NCBI GenBank assembly: GCA_002633025.1
Contig: NMRB01001515.1
Span: 1-64,000, forward strand
Direction: 5' to 3'
DNA length: 64,000 bases
Origin: Notospermus geniculatus
Lineage: Eukaryota > Nemertea > Pilidiophora > Heteronemertea > Lineidae
Part shown: piece after piece, positions 1 to 31,877 of the stretch
How the letters are laid out: every line of letters begins with the position of its first letter
How positions within the stretch are numbered: the first letter of the stretch is position 1
Program-made: the position numbers and the translations under genes
Notes under the pieces: model-generated
What the model was told of the DNA's origin: nothing
Database searches by the model: none
The model's input: only the letters and a program-made list of their open reading frames with translations

Positions 1-235
1 ATGTCCTGATACCGGTCCCAGGTTCGAATCCCAGGCCATGGCATCCCTGGCTGTTCAGTCCGTCACACGGGACAGTAAGCCGTGGTGCCTTCCTTGTGCC
101 TTTGTTAGGGCAAGTAAAAGACCCCATCCAAGTGAGGAACATGAGTAGCTTGAGATGGCCTCTTCCGCATTACCAGGGCCAATGCATTGGCTTCGGCCCT
201 GATGGAAACATTTAATACACAATACAAAATAAGAT
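1..235 (+). mobile_element. tRNA-derived SINE, 5' cut by window edge
   Basis: B-box GGTTCGAATCC at 32-42, then the body shared with copies at 1834, 11225 and 27521 (GGGCAAGTAAAAGACCCC, GAGATGGCCTC) and an A/T-rich tail. Confidence 0.7.
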
Positions 236-725
236 ACATGTACTGATAAGTCCTCTGATCCTAATGTTTTCGTGAGCAACGAAGCCCTCTAGCCATTCCT
301 GACCTTACATTACCCCCACACACACTCACTGAACTCATACCCTGTTTACAATATGAAAAAGGTCAATGTCGCTCATTACCTTATGTCTTCATCAAAAATT
401 CACCAATCACTGCCGTCTGTATTATCTGTGATTAACGTAACGGGTGTATCTGATGTGATAATAGGACCCCTGATTCACGTGGACCCTGGATGCGCCGTGT
501 CGTCCCTGCACAGACGACCCTGTCACTCATCATTGTTAGTAAACACAGTGACTCAGCATTTCTTGAAAATCATGACGTTGAGGATTTCGAAATTTTCCGC
601 GTCGACTTTTTACGTCAGATATTTTATCTTGATCTTTTTGATCTTTGATTCTGTGACGGTAAGTATTGACGAGAAAAATTTGTGGATTAGGGGTATTTTT
701 AGCGTTCTTTTAACAATTCATTGCG

Positions 726-912
726 TACAGTGGAACCTCTATATTAAGGACACCTTCAGGACTGGTAGTTGCTGTCCTTAATTGAGAGTGTCCTGATTAC
801 AGAGGTCAAAATGATAGGAATGACCAGTCTGGGACTGAACTTTGTGTGTCCTTAATAGAGAGGTGTCCTCCTGGCAGAGGTGTCTGCTAAGAGACGTTCC
901 ACAGACCACTGT
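726..912. mobile_element. pogo/Tigger-like MITE
   Basis: Terminal TACAGTGG at both ends inside TA, with inverted internal copies of the GGACACC block. The CAGTGGAACCTCT terminus is typical of pogo/Tigger-type elements. Confidence 0.6.
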
Positions 913-1833
913 ATTTCTGAGGGGGTCACCCAAGCCAGTTAGGCAGTGGGGCTTTGTGACTATATAATACTCTCGTCTTGCCATCAAGTGATGGGTTCCT
1001 TGACTGCAAATTCGAAATTCCAGATATTGAGTCGCAGAGAATGCTCTTCTGATTTGCTGCAAAATCTATCGTTCCTCGTCTTGTACCGATCAATCGCGCT
1101 CCGCGTCCAAACACAAACGCAGCGTCCAGATTAAAGACAAAAACCCAATCGATAATCCTACAAGCAACGAATGTACGCCATCCACCTGTTGCTATGACAT
1201 TGATTTATGGGTCATTTTTTCGCTACGGAGACTCTGCTTGGCATCGTTGATGCTGCACACAGGTACCGGTTGCCGTAGGTACGAGGGAACATGAGTGAGA
1301 GATTCAATCAATATTGTGGGAGAGCGTGGGCGGACGGGAAGACTGGGTGCGGAGCCGAACAATCGTAAATCTTATCGGCATGAACTGATTACCATGGTAA
1401 CTGGCTCGATGCTTGCTGCATAATCAGGACTCGGTTTAATTCGCCGAGGGACACATTTCGTGTAATTTATATGACACCAGTACAATCGCCGAGCATGCAA
1501 TGGGTTGTTAATTGCTGCATATCCCTGGTCTCTTTTGGGATTATTTTGGGATAACATGGATAAAAAGACGGCATGAAATTGAATTTTCTTTCGAGGTCTT
1601 GGCGCCAAGTGGGCAGGTCAAAGAGAGCATGCTCAAGATTGATCCATTACGAAGTGTGCGATGTAAAAAACTGTTAGTCGTTCCGTGCACATCTCGATTG
1701 GGATGCAGGATGGGGAAGTTTGTGCAGGGAGACAATTGGCAACACTTACTCAGCAACGTAGGCCTACACTCGTAAAGGACCCGGATCACTTCCAAACTGT
1801 TTGGGAGGAAGCCTAGTCCTATGCAGCTTGGAT

Positions 1834-2100
1834 TTGTATTCAAATTTTTCATCCGGGCTGAAGCCAAAACGTTATTGGCTGTGGTAGGTGTGGGAGAGGC
1901 CATCTCAAGCTACTCATGTTCCTCACTTGGATGGGATCTTTTACTTGCCCTTCCAAGGCACAAGGTGAAGGCACCACGGCTTACTGTCCCATGCGACAGA
2001 TTGAACTGAAGAGCCAGGAATGGTTAAATCCAGGATGGATTCGAACCAGGGACCTGCCGCTTGCTAGGCAGACGTAATAACCGCTAGTCTATCCGTACAC
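1834..2100 (-). mobile_element. tRNA-derived SINE, near full length
   Basis: Reversed copy of the family at 27521: B-box (GGTTCGAATCC) near 2038, A-box-like head near 2085, and the same body. Confidence 0.7.
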
Positions 2101-3299
2101 TTCAACTTCCCAAGCAGTGCTTCTGCCCTCTCTTAGTCGATAATATTCGTCATATCATCGTCATCACCAACATGCTCGTCATAGGCCTTGACGTCAACTG
2201 TATATATTACACTGCTTGAAATGCAAACAACTTTGGTGCACCTGTTTCGATGATACCCACTCTCTCTCGACGACCCTTGACTTGCTTTCAACCAATCAAA
2301 TTTCTCGCTGTATGGTGTGTTTTTATTAGCGTTGAAGCCCAAAAGTGCAGTTAGGAGGTTTGTAGCGGGTTGCACTTTGCACTTTAGCCCACGGACGTTC
2401 CACAAAATCAAAATCTCCCTCTGGGAACCTGCCGTGTACCTGCAGTTCAATTTTCAAGACCCACCTTCATGTTGGGTGCATGAACAGAAGGGGGGGGGGA
2501 GTGGTGTTGAGGCCCCTCATATATCTGTGAGATTCAACAATTTTATTCGAACAAAAATCCTGTGAGCAAATCTTTGTACATTTGTCAAAATCAAAGTCTT
2601 GCATCTTGGAGCACCCCAACTTGTCCATTCACCCTGCCCCTTGCCAACTGCTCTACCTCCTGCGTTCCTGACGTTCTTGCAGAAGAACTACATAGCCTTC
2701 GGCCTATGACAGTATGAGAATCAAATAGTTCCCCTCCTCCATGCTGTCCGGCAGACATTTTGCAAGCGTCATTCAGAACTGCGTAAATCAAGTTGCGCAA
2801 TTGCGCCCATGGATACTTTGAGGAACGCTACAGAAGTCCGTCCAACAGAACACAACAACATCCTTTCTCCGGTTGTCATGGTAACCAGCCACATAACCTG
2901 TTGAAACTGGTAACATTATGGTAACCAAGTGTGCTTTCGTCTTAATCTCTATCCTGTCTGGCTGTTAGCGCGGCCATCGTCCAAGCATAATTATGCAGAT
3001 TGGAAGGCGAAATGGTAAAAGTACATTAGTTCGTCTTGGGCGTTCTCAAGAAATGCCTCGAGCGACGGCGTCGACGCAATCCGAATTCTTGCCGCATGTC
3101 ACATGAAAGGGACAGGATGATTCGGAGGATTGTTAGGGAGACCTGGGCTGATGAAATATGGCAAGGTTTCTGGTAATTGCTCCACTCGCTGTCAACAACA
3201 GTCTGTTGTTATAGCAACCAAAGTGAGAGATTGGTTTGATCCTCGGTCAGACCCAGACTGTCAAAATGGAGGACTGTGGTGCCGGCCACTCTGTTATTG

Positions 3300-4260
3300 A
3301 GTGGGAAGCAGACCTCATCTGTGAGTGGAAGCCTACCTCCTCTTCAGGCAGGACCCCACCCTCATCCTACCGTAAGGTTGACCTTCTCTTAAGCAGAGCC
3401 CGACCTAGCTCTTCTAAGGGGGGTTGCCGACCTTGTCTTCGAGCGGTAGCCAAACCGTGTCCATCAGTGTGAGCCTGAGCCCAACTTCATCCTTGAGCGC
3501 CTCACCTCATGCGAAAGTATAATGCTGACCTCGTCTTTGAGCAGGAGACCAAACCTGTTCCAGAGCGGGAGACCAACCTTGTCCATCAGTGGGAGCCCAT
3601 CCTCCACCTCATCCTTACCTTGCGCGTGAGGTTGGCCTTGTCTCTTTGAGCAGGACCCAGACCTCATCGTTGGCTGGAAAACCAACCTCATCCTTGAAGT
3701 GGAGCCTGACGTCGTCCTTAAGTTGAAGCTCGACCGCGTCCTTAAGCATTCTTGGCCTCGTCCACGAGCCTTGTCCTCAACCTTGGCCTTGTCCTTGAGC
3801 GGGAGAGGTTGATCTCATCCATGAGCAGAAAGCTGACCTTGTCCTGGAACTGGAGCCTGAACTCTGCCTTGAGCAGAACACAATCCTCGACTTCATCCTC
3901 GACAGGGGTTGGCCTTGTCTTTGAGCAGGAGCCTGGCCTTGTCCTTGAGCGGGAGGTTGGCCTTGTCTTCGAGCAGGAGCCTGCCCTTGTCCTTGAGCGG
4001 GAGGTTGGCCTTGTCTTTGAGCAGGAGCCTGGCCTTGTCCTTGAGCGGGAGAGGTTGATCTCGTCCATGAGCGGAAAGCTGACCTTGTCCTGGAACTGGA
4101 GCCTGAACTCTGCCTTGAGCAGGATCCAATCCTTGACTTCGTCTTCAAGCAGGGGTTGGCTTTGTCCTTGCGTGGGAGGTTGATCTCGTGCTTGACTGGA
4201 GTCGAAAGCCAAAGTCATCCTTCAGCAGAAGGGTAACCTACTCGTTGAGCAGGAGGCCAA
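3300..4260. repeat. GTCCTTGAGC minisatellite
   Basis: Degenerate 24- and 48-bp units (GAGCAGGAGCCTGGCCTTGT) with a longer ~120-bp higher-order unit seen at about 3800-3925 and 4048-4165. Open reading frames on both strands are a by-product. Confidence 0.85.
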
Positions 4261-5599
4261 CCTTGCGTTCATCTGGTATCAGACCTGTGACAGCGGGCTA
4301 TGCCATTTGATGGCATTCGATGCAAACCTTCGTTCATCCATAAAAAGCGAACCTGTTGACTTCGCCGTGAAAGTGCATCGGAAATTGCGGTGTTCTCATA
4401 ATGCGATTAACCGAGGAGAAGAAAAGGACATGTGCCGTAAAATCCAGGCCCGGCACCTCATAAGACGGTTTCTATCATAAACCGGTCATTATATTTTCCG
4501 CGATATTAAATAACTGAGAGTGGCGGACAAAAATGTCCATTGTTGGTGGTCCTTAGATCTTTGGAGAACGGGCGCGCCATTCATGTTACGATGTTGGCTG
4601 ATTTATATGAACGTGAAACATCTTAGGCATTGAGGTCAGCAATCACGTCACATTGAGTAACGAGACCAGTATGTCGTAACACCTTTTTGATAACCTGGTC
4701 ACCGCTTAGTGTCAGAATCATTTTTTTCTGCAGATTTTTGCAGAATTTTTCTGCCCTTGTTGCTTGCGTCAGTGATAATCCTTTGAAGTTTGTGTTTTCC
4801 CCGGTGCAATGTTACACAAAACAAGAGCTATCTTTGATCCAGCATGAACCTCTTTTTTCACGGCCTTAAAAATGCCCTCGAAACCAATGATATGATATGA
4901 TTTTTTCGGTCAGAAAAAAATTCTGCTCTTTTTTACGTACACAAGAAAAGCTAGACAATGGAATCTATCTTGGTACCCGGTGACGTCTGCTAAGGTTACA
5001 TACACACGTAAAGTTTTTTTAGCACAGCTTGGAAGTGCAATCGTCGGGCCTTGCCTGAAGTGGACCGCTAACTTTTGAATTCAACATCAGCCGCCATCGG
5101 GCAACTCAATTCCAGTTTTTTCCCTGTTGTTAAAAATCAAGGAGGAGGATTTGAAATTCATGGACAAACTGTGATGTCTGAGTCACGTAATCTGTTGAAG
5201 GGATTCACGTACTTGAATGCCCAAAATTGCGTATCAACTTAGCTTGAACTGAACAACTGGAAAACGATTATATGCACCCGTATCGATCATAATATTTTCC
5301 CTCTTAAAGGGTAACCACAGTGATACAATTAATTATTCAATCCCGTCTTGAGTGGACAACGTCTAATTTTTTTTCTCGTACACATACCCCAGACACGTGC
5401 CAATTAGCTCGATTCAGTGGATGGCCTTTGTTGTAAACAGAAAGCAGTGGTTTGTGGCATTGACTTGGATTGCTCAGCACCATTTTTTCTTGCAAGTTGT
5501 TTCCCAATGAAATACATGTATGCACATTTGTATGATCAATTTTTCGGGTGGGTCCTGGCTTGCCAGGCCTGCCTCGCTGGAAGATTTTGACTAATTGAA

Positions 5600-5960
5600 C
5601 TTGCAGGGAGGCTACAGCACAGGGATAAAGCTACGCCATTTTAGAGAGACGCTGTGTGCCATTTTTAACCCCCTATGGCACCATGCCCGTAAATTTTTTT
5701 TTCTTTTTCAGGTCCCAGTCCTTTTGTCATGGTCCCTTTTGGTCATATCACCTTAAACTGGTTTAAATTGGCTGGTGACTGGAGTTATAGAGACCTTTTT
5801 AACTGGCAAGCTTCTCAAATTCCGTTAGTAGAAATGTCGCGAATGAAAAGTGCCCTTTTCTTGGCTGAAGTGACCTTTTCACAAAGTTTGCATTATGTCC
5901 ATCTGAAATCCTAGAAATAACCCTGCGGCATTTGTCGTGTTTTAACTTATAGGAAGTGTA
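5600..5960. repeat. Dispersed repeat, copy A
   Basis: About 200 bp (5720-5925) matches, in reverse orientation, 24345-24540, including TCTCAAATTCCG and GGTCATATCACCTTA. Type unknown. Confidence 0.6.
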
Positions 5961-7602
5961 GGACATCCCCCTCCCCGTAGCGACGTGCAGGTAATACAAC
6001 CTCAGGGTCATGTGGAGGATGAATTAATCTGAACAAGTGGAGAAGTCCATAAAAAACCCCAGGAATCATGTTGAGCAAAAGTCATATATCGCCGTCAGCA
6101 TCTGTTATAATCATGTGGGAGGGATTCCTCAGCCCCACCCTTGGTTCAAGGGAAGAAATTTAACGATTGCGAGTAGATCTGATGTTTAAAATTGTAACAT
6201 GATCCGATTAAAAAACATTTTTTTTGCAATAACCCGAGTTTACCACAGGTGACTATCAATTTGATGCGATTTTGTAAATATTGTGAATTGTTTTTGTGTG
6301 TGCGGGAGGGGGATTGTGGGCTGCCTGTTTCTAATTATGTTACCCCGGAAATCAGGTTACCTACATTCTATTTTTAAAAAGTCATTGATCGCCTCAGGTC
6401 AGAAACCTGGCGAAGTCTGATCAAGTGATTTTATTTCGATCTGTTAATGTTTTTTTGTCAGATGTCCTCTACTGGAGGTCAAAGTCGAACTGACTCATTG
6501 TTTTCAAACAGATCGAACGGGGATCAATTATCAATGGGGGTATGTTTCATTGGCGTAAGAGCCGTATTCTACACTACAGTGTACTTGGTTGCACACGATG
6601 GGGCTGTCACCTCAATTGATCATGTCCATGCTCTGATATCAATCACAAGTTTATATTTCACTGTGAGTTTGGATACTCTCCACTACGGCGGATACCGCCA
6701 TGGTTTGCGCCGATGCGGTTTTCACAGGATTTTGGATAATCCTTCGACCGTTTGACAATACATGATGTGTTAATTTTCCTAATGCCTGTAAAAACTGCAC
6801 CGCTCGCCGCAAACCGTGGCGGAACCCACTGCGGTGGTGGAAACGGGCCTTAAAAATCCAGGGTGAAAAAAATACGACCACTTAAAAAAAGTTCAAGTTG
6901 AAACATTATGAGCAACAATCACTAGGGAACTTCATCACCAATTGCTTTACACCAACTTCTATTTCAAGCAGTCATCAACATTGTGCAAAACCCTACTAGA
7001 CGAGCAGTCTATTCGCAGTGGTCTTCCAGACCCACTCAGGCCAACAATCGCACTCAACCCAAAACTGGCTGGCAGAGAGGTCTACGAGTGAGTGCGAACG
7101 GAGATACGCAATTTCAAAATGTACAGCAGACGGAACAATACAAAAGCATGGTGGGTTTGCTTTGATAATCGGTAAGGGCCTACCGACGTGATGTGGCAAT
7201 ACAATCGATGGAAGAGTAGAAGTCAAGTGCTCTTGACAGCACAACATGGCGAACTTAAAATGATTGGTTGTCATTTGTTGTACAGACAGAATGGTTTTTC
7301 ACACAGGTGAGAGACTCGAAGCTGCGGTAGCTGCCTTCCTACTCGACGTGTATCGTGGTTGAAAACTCCTGATTACAGAGCAGCGATTAAAAAAAAGAAG
7401 CTGCGGTCAAGTGGTTATGTTTACAATGCTTCGTCCGTGATCTCTGGAGCAATCTTCTCATCCAAAAACATCATTTTTGTTTGAATTTTAAACAAATAAT
7501 TCAAGGTTTACATGTAGACAATGAAACTGACATTGGCTTTTGGCAAAGATTTGAAGCAAATCCAACGCCGTGCCCGAGTCCAGCAGGTGGGCCAAGGTGG
7601 GT

Positions 7603-7915
7603 GGGGTAAGGTCAAGTAATGACCTATAAGGTCAAACAATGACTTACAAGGTCAAACAATGACTTACAAGGTCAAGTTGTGACCGACAAGGTCAAGTTGT
7701 GACCTACAAGGTCAAGTAACGACCTACAAGGTCAAGTAACGACCTACAAGCTAAAGTAACGACCTACAAGGTCAAGTAAGTACAAAGTCAAGTAATGGCC
7801 TATACAAGATCACGTAATGACCTACAAGCTAAAGTAACGACTTGCAAGCTGAAGTAACGACCTACAAGTTCAAGTAATGAACTGTAAGGTCAAGTAACGA
7901 CCTTCATTCAAGTGT
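7603..7915. repeat. 20-bp minisatellite of AGGTCA half-sites
   Basis: About 15 units of CTACAAGGTCAAGTAACGAC type, with nine AGGTCA and four TGACCT hexamers, the nuclear-receptor half-site. Confidence 0.85.
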
Positions 7916-9172
7916 TGACCTTGATGTCTGCTTCCTCTTTCATCAGAATTGGAGAAAGATGCAGGTATCCTTGATTCACAACAACTTGCTCCCTGAGCGA
8001 CTGTTTCACGGCCGACACGAGCCTATCACTGCCACAATTCCAGCGATTCTCATAAAAAGTGTTGCGTATCTTTGAGGTCTCTGTGCACGGCAAGATACCT
8101 ATGCTCCCACATCATGCATCGAGCCACCTCGCGCATTCCTAGATGCGAGAGTCGCTAGGTTTCAGGTATGCAAGGCATGCAGACTTGAGCGAATGCTAGG
8201 TAATGTTATTTCAAGGCTTATCCCGGGACAGATGAAAATATCCTGACTTCTCAGGTGAGGATTCATCCCCGATGTATGGTGCAGGGTGCTGATGGAAGGT
8301 TCTGTGAGATTCTTACCTGAGGCTTTGATCTTGATGGGTTGTCAGAGTGGCCTAGTAGGAATATCAGAGTCTGTCNGACATTTTTAGCACAATTTCGATT
8401 TTGTAGCATATTACACGTATTTCGAATTTTTCAGCATATATTATTTGGACAGGTTTGAATTGTGGTGGTTCATGGTCTTTCGGCTACATGACCATTTCCC
8501 TGCATCCAATTTACTACGTCATTGTTTGGTAATTTCGCTACATGGGCATGGTTGTTACCTTGTTCATTCATTCGCTGCCCTGTTCGCTACAATGGTAATT
8601 TATTAAAGTAAAAATTTGGTTTCATGTCTTAAATTTTCTTTGATAACCTCTGACCCTGGGAGGTAATCAGTCGGAATAGGAGCTGTCAGCGAGTTGACCA
8701 CTAGGTGTCACTAGGGCCCAATTCAATGCATCTAGCGGACCCAGTCATTATCGATCGAGCAGCGATCATAGATTTCCTGTACATTAGGTCCGCTAAGACT
8801 GTGCTGCCATCTGTTAGCAATATGCGCGGCTGACTGCTCCTATTGTGTCAAAAAGAGTGCACAGAATGCAATATTCAAATTAAAACAGCCATGGCGTCTG
8901 ACGATGTGTGCACTTTATTTTCAGCTATTTAGCTTTGTTGTGAATAATATAAATAATCTATTCCTTTCGTTTCTATTTGAAAATCATGAAAAAATTCTTT
9001 TTGCAGCCTTAATAAGTCATAAACTTCTTATTAAGTCACATTTAAGCAGTACATTTTTGGCAGGGCAGGCACTTAGATCCCAGAAATAAATGAGGTGGAT
9101 TCTCGGATCTTTACTTGAAAGTGCCTGAGGAAGACCCTGCTTGGGGTCGAAAACCGGCACTGCTTCAGTCCT

Positions 9173-9329
9173 GGGCTGGGTTGCACAAAACTCATGTTAG
9201 CGCTAACTTGGTGTTATCGCTAACTTTATGTTAAATGACGTAAAAAGACAATGGATTTTTACATCATCTAACATAAAGTTAGCACTAACACCATGTTGGC
9301 GCTATCGTGAGTTTTGTGCAACCGGGCCC
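9173..9329. mobile_element. MITE with GGGCCCGGTTGCACAAA ends
   Basis: 157 bp; termini GGGTTGCACAAAACTCA and its inverted copy ending in CCGGGCCC, with further inner inverted blocks (GTTAGCGCTAAC). Shares ends with 54211-54378. Confidence 0.75.
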
Positions 9330-9595
9330 TGGGCACAATCCTGGGCTTCGGTCCGGACAGAAAAATCAAATACAAAATACTCAGAAAAGCTGGATGGGGA
9401 AAGATCTGCCTCTCTTCCTAGGAGGAAACCGGGAGACCAGGGGTAGCCGCATAGAAACTCCGCTAGTGCTTCGACAGCCTATCGGTGTTAAAATGCATGG
9501 AAAAATGTACAGCACTATCGGCAGATGGGCTCCGCTAGCGCTGGCGGAGTTTCTATGCGGCCACCCCTGGTGAACCTCACTCTCAAGGCGAGATC

Positions 9596-9705
9596 TACCT
9601 CTCCCACACTAAGTCACTGCGCTACCAGGGAATCGAACCGACACTCTTACTAGTGGTGGGCATGGATTTTGCCACTGACACTGCGCCACCCAGAGAACTC
9701 TGCTT
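9596..9705 (-). mobile_element. tRNA-derived SINE head
   Basis: Reading the minus strand: A-box GGTGGCGCAGTG and B-box GGTTCGATTCC about 45 bases apart. Confidence 0.5.
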
Positions 9706-10291
9706 CAATTCAACCTATTACCTGTCAGTTCACAGTGGAAATTGGCGAAATACTCTGACATACAACGAGTAAACAGTGGCGTAGCTACATGTATCTTTGT
9801 GAGAAAACTTTCACCACCGATTTAAAAAAAAACAACACAGGTGTTGAGATGAAATGAGACAAAGGGTTGAATTATTCTGGTTTAATCCTCTTGAATGCTG
9901 GCTGAGTGAGATCCTTACAATGTGTACGCCTACGCAGCAATACCGCATAAACACCTGTGCGTGGATCGGTTTCAAATATCCGCCTTCTTTTATTAAAAAC
10001 CCATCGTTTGTGTATTTTGTTGATACCCGGCGATCGGTGGTCATGACCGAGTTGTTGGATGTCGGTCAGTGGTGTGTTTGGAATACGTCCTTGGCATTTT
10101 ATCGATAAAGTGAGGAAATTAATGTAGCATTATGCGTTCGTTTGTTATCATGCATTGTAATGGAAATTTTCTCTATATCAGTTAATTAGTACTTGTTTAA
10201 CCCTTTTGCTGCCCGTGCCAAGGCCAGTTATCTTGATAATGAAAATATATGACAATAGCATTAATAGTAATTAATGGGCCTTGAAATCGAT

Positions 10292-10420
10292 CACATTGGT
10301 ATGCATTAGAAAGTGCTCAAAGAGAGCTTTCCAAGGCATACCTATGTGATGTATTTCAGGAAATGGAAAGTGCTCAAAGAGAGCTTTCCAGTGAATACCT
10401 ATGTGACCGGGTTTCTGAAA
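10292..10420. repeat. Twin TCACATAGG hairpin repeats
   Basis: A palindromic block (TCACATTGGTATGCATT … CCTATGTGA) followed by a second partial copy; both contain AAAGTGCTCAAAGAGAGCTT. Same family at 42854 and 62569. Confidence 0.6.
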
Positions 10421-10457
10421 ATGTCAGGATATGGTGTTGTTTGGTTGTGATGAAATT

Positions 10458-10943
10458 AGAGAGTTTCTGCTATCCCGTTTCCGAGATCGAGATCGGGATA
10501 GCGCTGACGTCGTTGCCCGTTCTCGATCTCGACGACGTGACCCATGCGCTCTCTGATTCTGCTATCCCGGACCCCTACGTCATGACGTCGCGCATTGCAA
10601 GTCGCCTCCCTCATTCGAACAGCGAAACTGACATCCCAAATTCTCATCAAAATACAGGCAGATTACCATGGAATATATTACTGTTTATAATTTGTACAGG
10701 ATCTACATATACTGAATTCTATGTCTGGCAGCATCATTCTCAAGTTTGAAGAGGTTAAGGAAGTGAAATTGAAGTAAACTCTATGTCGTTTGACATTTAC
10801 GAGATACAGCCGATTTATCTCGGAACGCGACAACGGGATCGACGAAGTTTACGCAAACAACGATGACGTCACCTCATTTTTTGATGACGCGACGCTGCGC
10901 TATCCCGATCTCGATCTCGGATACGGGATAGCAGAAACTCTCT
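10458..10943. mobile_element. 486-bp foldback element with ATT duplication
   Basis: Near-perfect terminal inverted repeats of about 45 bp (AGAGAGTTTCTGCTATCCCG…), flanked on each side by ATT. The 3-bp duplication suggests a PIF/Harbinger type, not proven. Confidence 0.75.
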
Positions 10944-11224
10944 ATTGTCATTGGTCAGTGAGAAGGCTGTTAGGCAACAGTCAGGGCTCGAAAAGTAGCT
11001 GTTTTCATCGCCATTGGCTACAGGATTTTCCCATTTGACTGTAAAGGATTTTGTCAACTTTGCCATTTGGCTACAAAAATTCCTTGATTTTCACCATTTT
11101 AATCGCCATAAATCCTTCTATTTCCATTGGCAGTATCTCAAACATAGATATTTGGCTATGAAAGTTTGTAGACATTTAGGCAAATGGCTACCTTTGAACA
11201 ATTGAACTTTTCGAGCCCTTACAG

Positions 11225-11385
11225 ATCAGTAAGCCGTGGTGCCTTGTACCTTGTGCCTTTGCAAGGGCAAGTAAAAGACCCCATCCAAGTGTGGAACATG
11301 AGATGGCCTCCTCTGTACTTACCAGGGCCAATAATGCTTTGGCATCCGCCCTGACAGAAAAATCATTATACAAAATACCAACGGC
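11225..11385 (+). mobile_element. 5'-truncated SINE
   Basis: Body and tail of the 27521 family without the tRNA-like head. Confidence 0.7.
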
Positions 11386-12402
11386 CTGACACCACACCCA
11401 AAATGAGCGTCTCTGAATCAGCACCATGAAGTCCGTCAAACAATGTGTTAAATTCCTTCCCTCGCATTCCTGGCAAAAACTTCCTGTAAAAAAAGTCATC
11501 TGTCCTTACTTACTGAGTGGTACTGACAGGCCAACGTCTTGGAAGTGCTATCAAACACTTCCCAAAGATGTTTTTAGCAGTACAAGAGACTTCGCCTCCG
11601 AAACACATGTCAAACCCATACCTCTCCAAATAAAATCTTCATGTACCCTTATCTCCCTTTCCTCTCCTCCGCACAGCAATCAGCTGATTCAATCCTGACC
11701 TCGTCCCTCTTAGCAATGCCAAAGGTCGTGACCTGTCTACGGAGGCGGAGCCTATGATTGACAGTTACACAACTGGCCAATATTGAGAGACACCTGGTGA
11801 GAGTTGTGGGAACTACACATGTAAACATCGTCTGACCCCGATGTACTTAACAAAAGTAGGCCACAATCTGTTGACGTTCCAACCGTGTGAAAATATGAGC
11901 TATTTTGAAAAGCTGCCACCTTTCAATTAAATTTTATGGAAATGATGACGATTTTATATTATAACGATATAGCATTTTTCATGCTCTTGCTATGTGGTTA
12001 AAAATTAATAGAATTTTTTTGCTTATTTGGCTTTAATCTTCAGGAAAAAGCTACACTTTGGAAAAAATATAAAATACGAACACAGAATTTTGGGAAAGGT
12101 GTTATTTGCTGATATTCAATTTTGAAAAAGCCATCTCTCCAGCGATTCTATACAGAATGGTTCAAATTAGATTCTGCTGGGAGCTCAACGTTCCTTCGTT
12201 GGGGCTATGAAACTAAGATATTGATATCTTTCAGGAAAAATGGGTCTACCCTCAAGATTTTTCACCAAGTTTTATGGTTTTTTCGTTCCAGGGAAGCTCT
12301 GAGCCACCATTTTCCTCTCTGTAGATTTCTTTCAACGAAAACATTCCCACCTCCCAGATTTTTCACCACGATTGATGTTTTTTGTTGATTTTCTCGTTCC
12401 AG

Positions 12403-31877
<19,475 letters not shown>

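Larger units (their letters stand above)
1..12402. other. Region upstream of first recognised DYRK1A exon
   Basis: No coding exon can be supported here. It holds SINE fragments (1, 1834, 9596, 11225), a pogo-like element (726), minisatellites (3300, 7603), a dispersed repeat (5600), and inverted-repeat elements (9173, 10292, 10458). The missing N-terminal exon(s) and promoter of DYRK1A are either hidden here or lie left of the window. Confidence 0.6.

Noticed and set aside
3742-4218. Open reading frames of 120-160 codons on both strands.
   Set aside because: They are by-products of a minisatellite with units divisible by three; all products are low-complexity repeats.
9122-9165. Hammerhead-ribozyme-like core: CTGAGGA, a GACCC/GGGTC stem and GAAA.
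   Set aside because: One extra A lies between the CUGANGA box and stem II, and I see no matching stem III with a cleavage triplet. It is more likely a piece of a retroelement tail.
10363-10749. 128-codon ORF.
   Set aside because: Lies mostly inside the inverted-repeat element 10458-10943, whose reverse strand is equally open in part.
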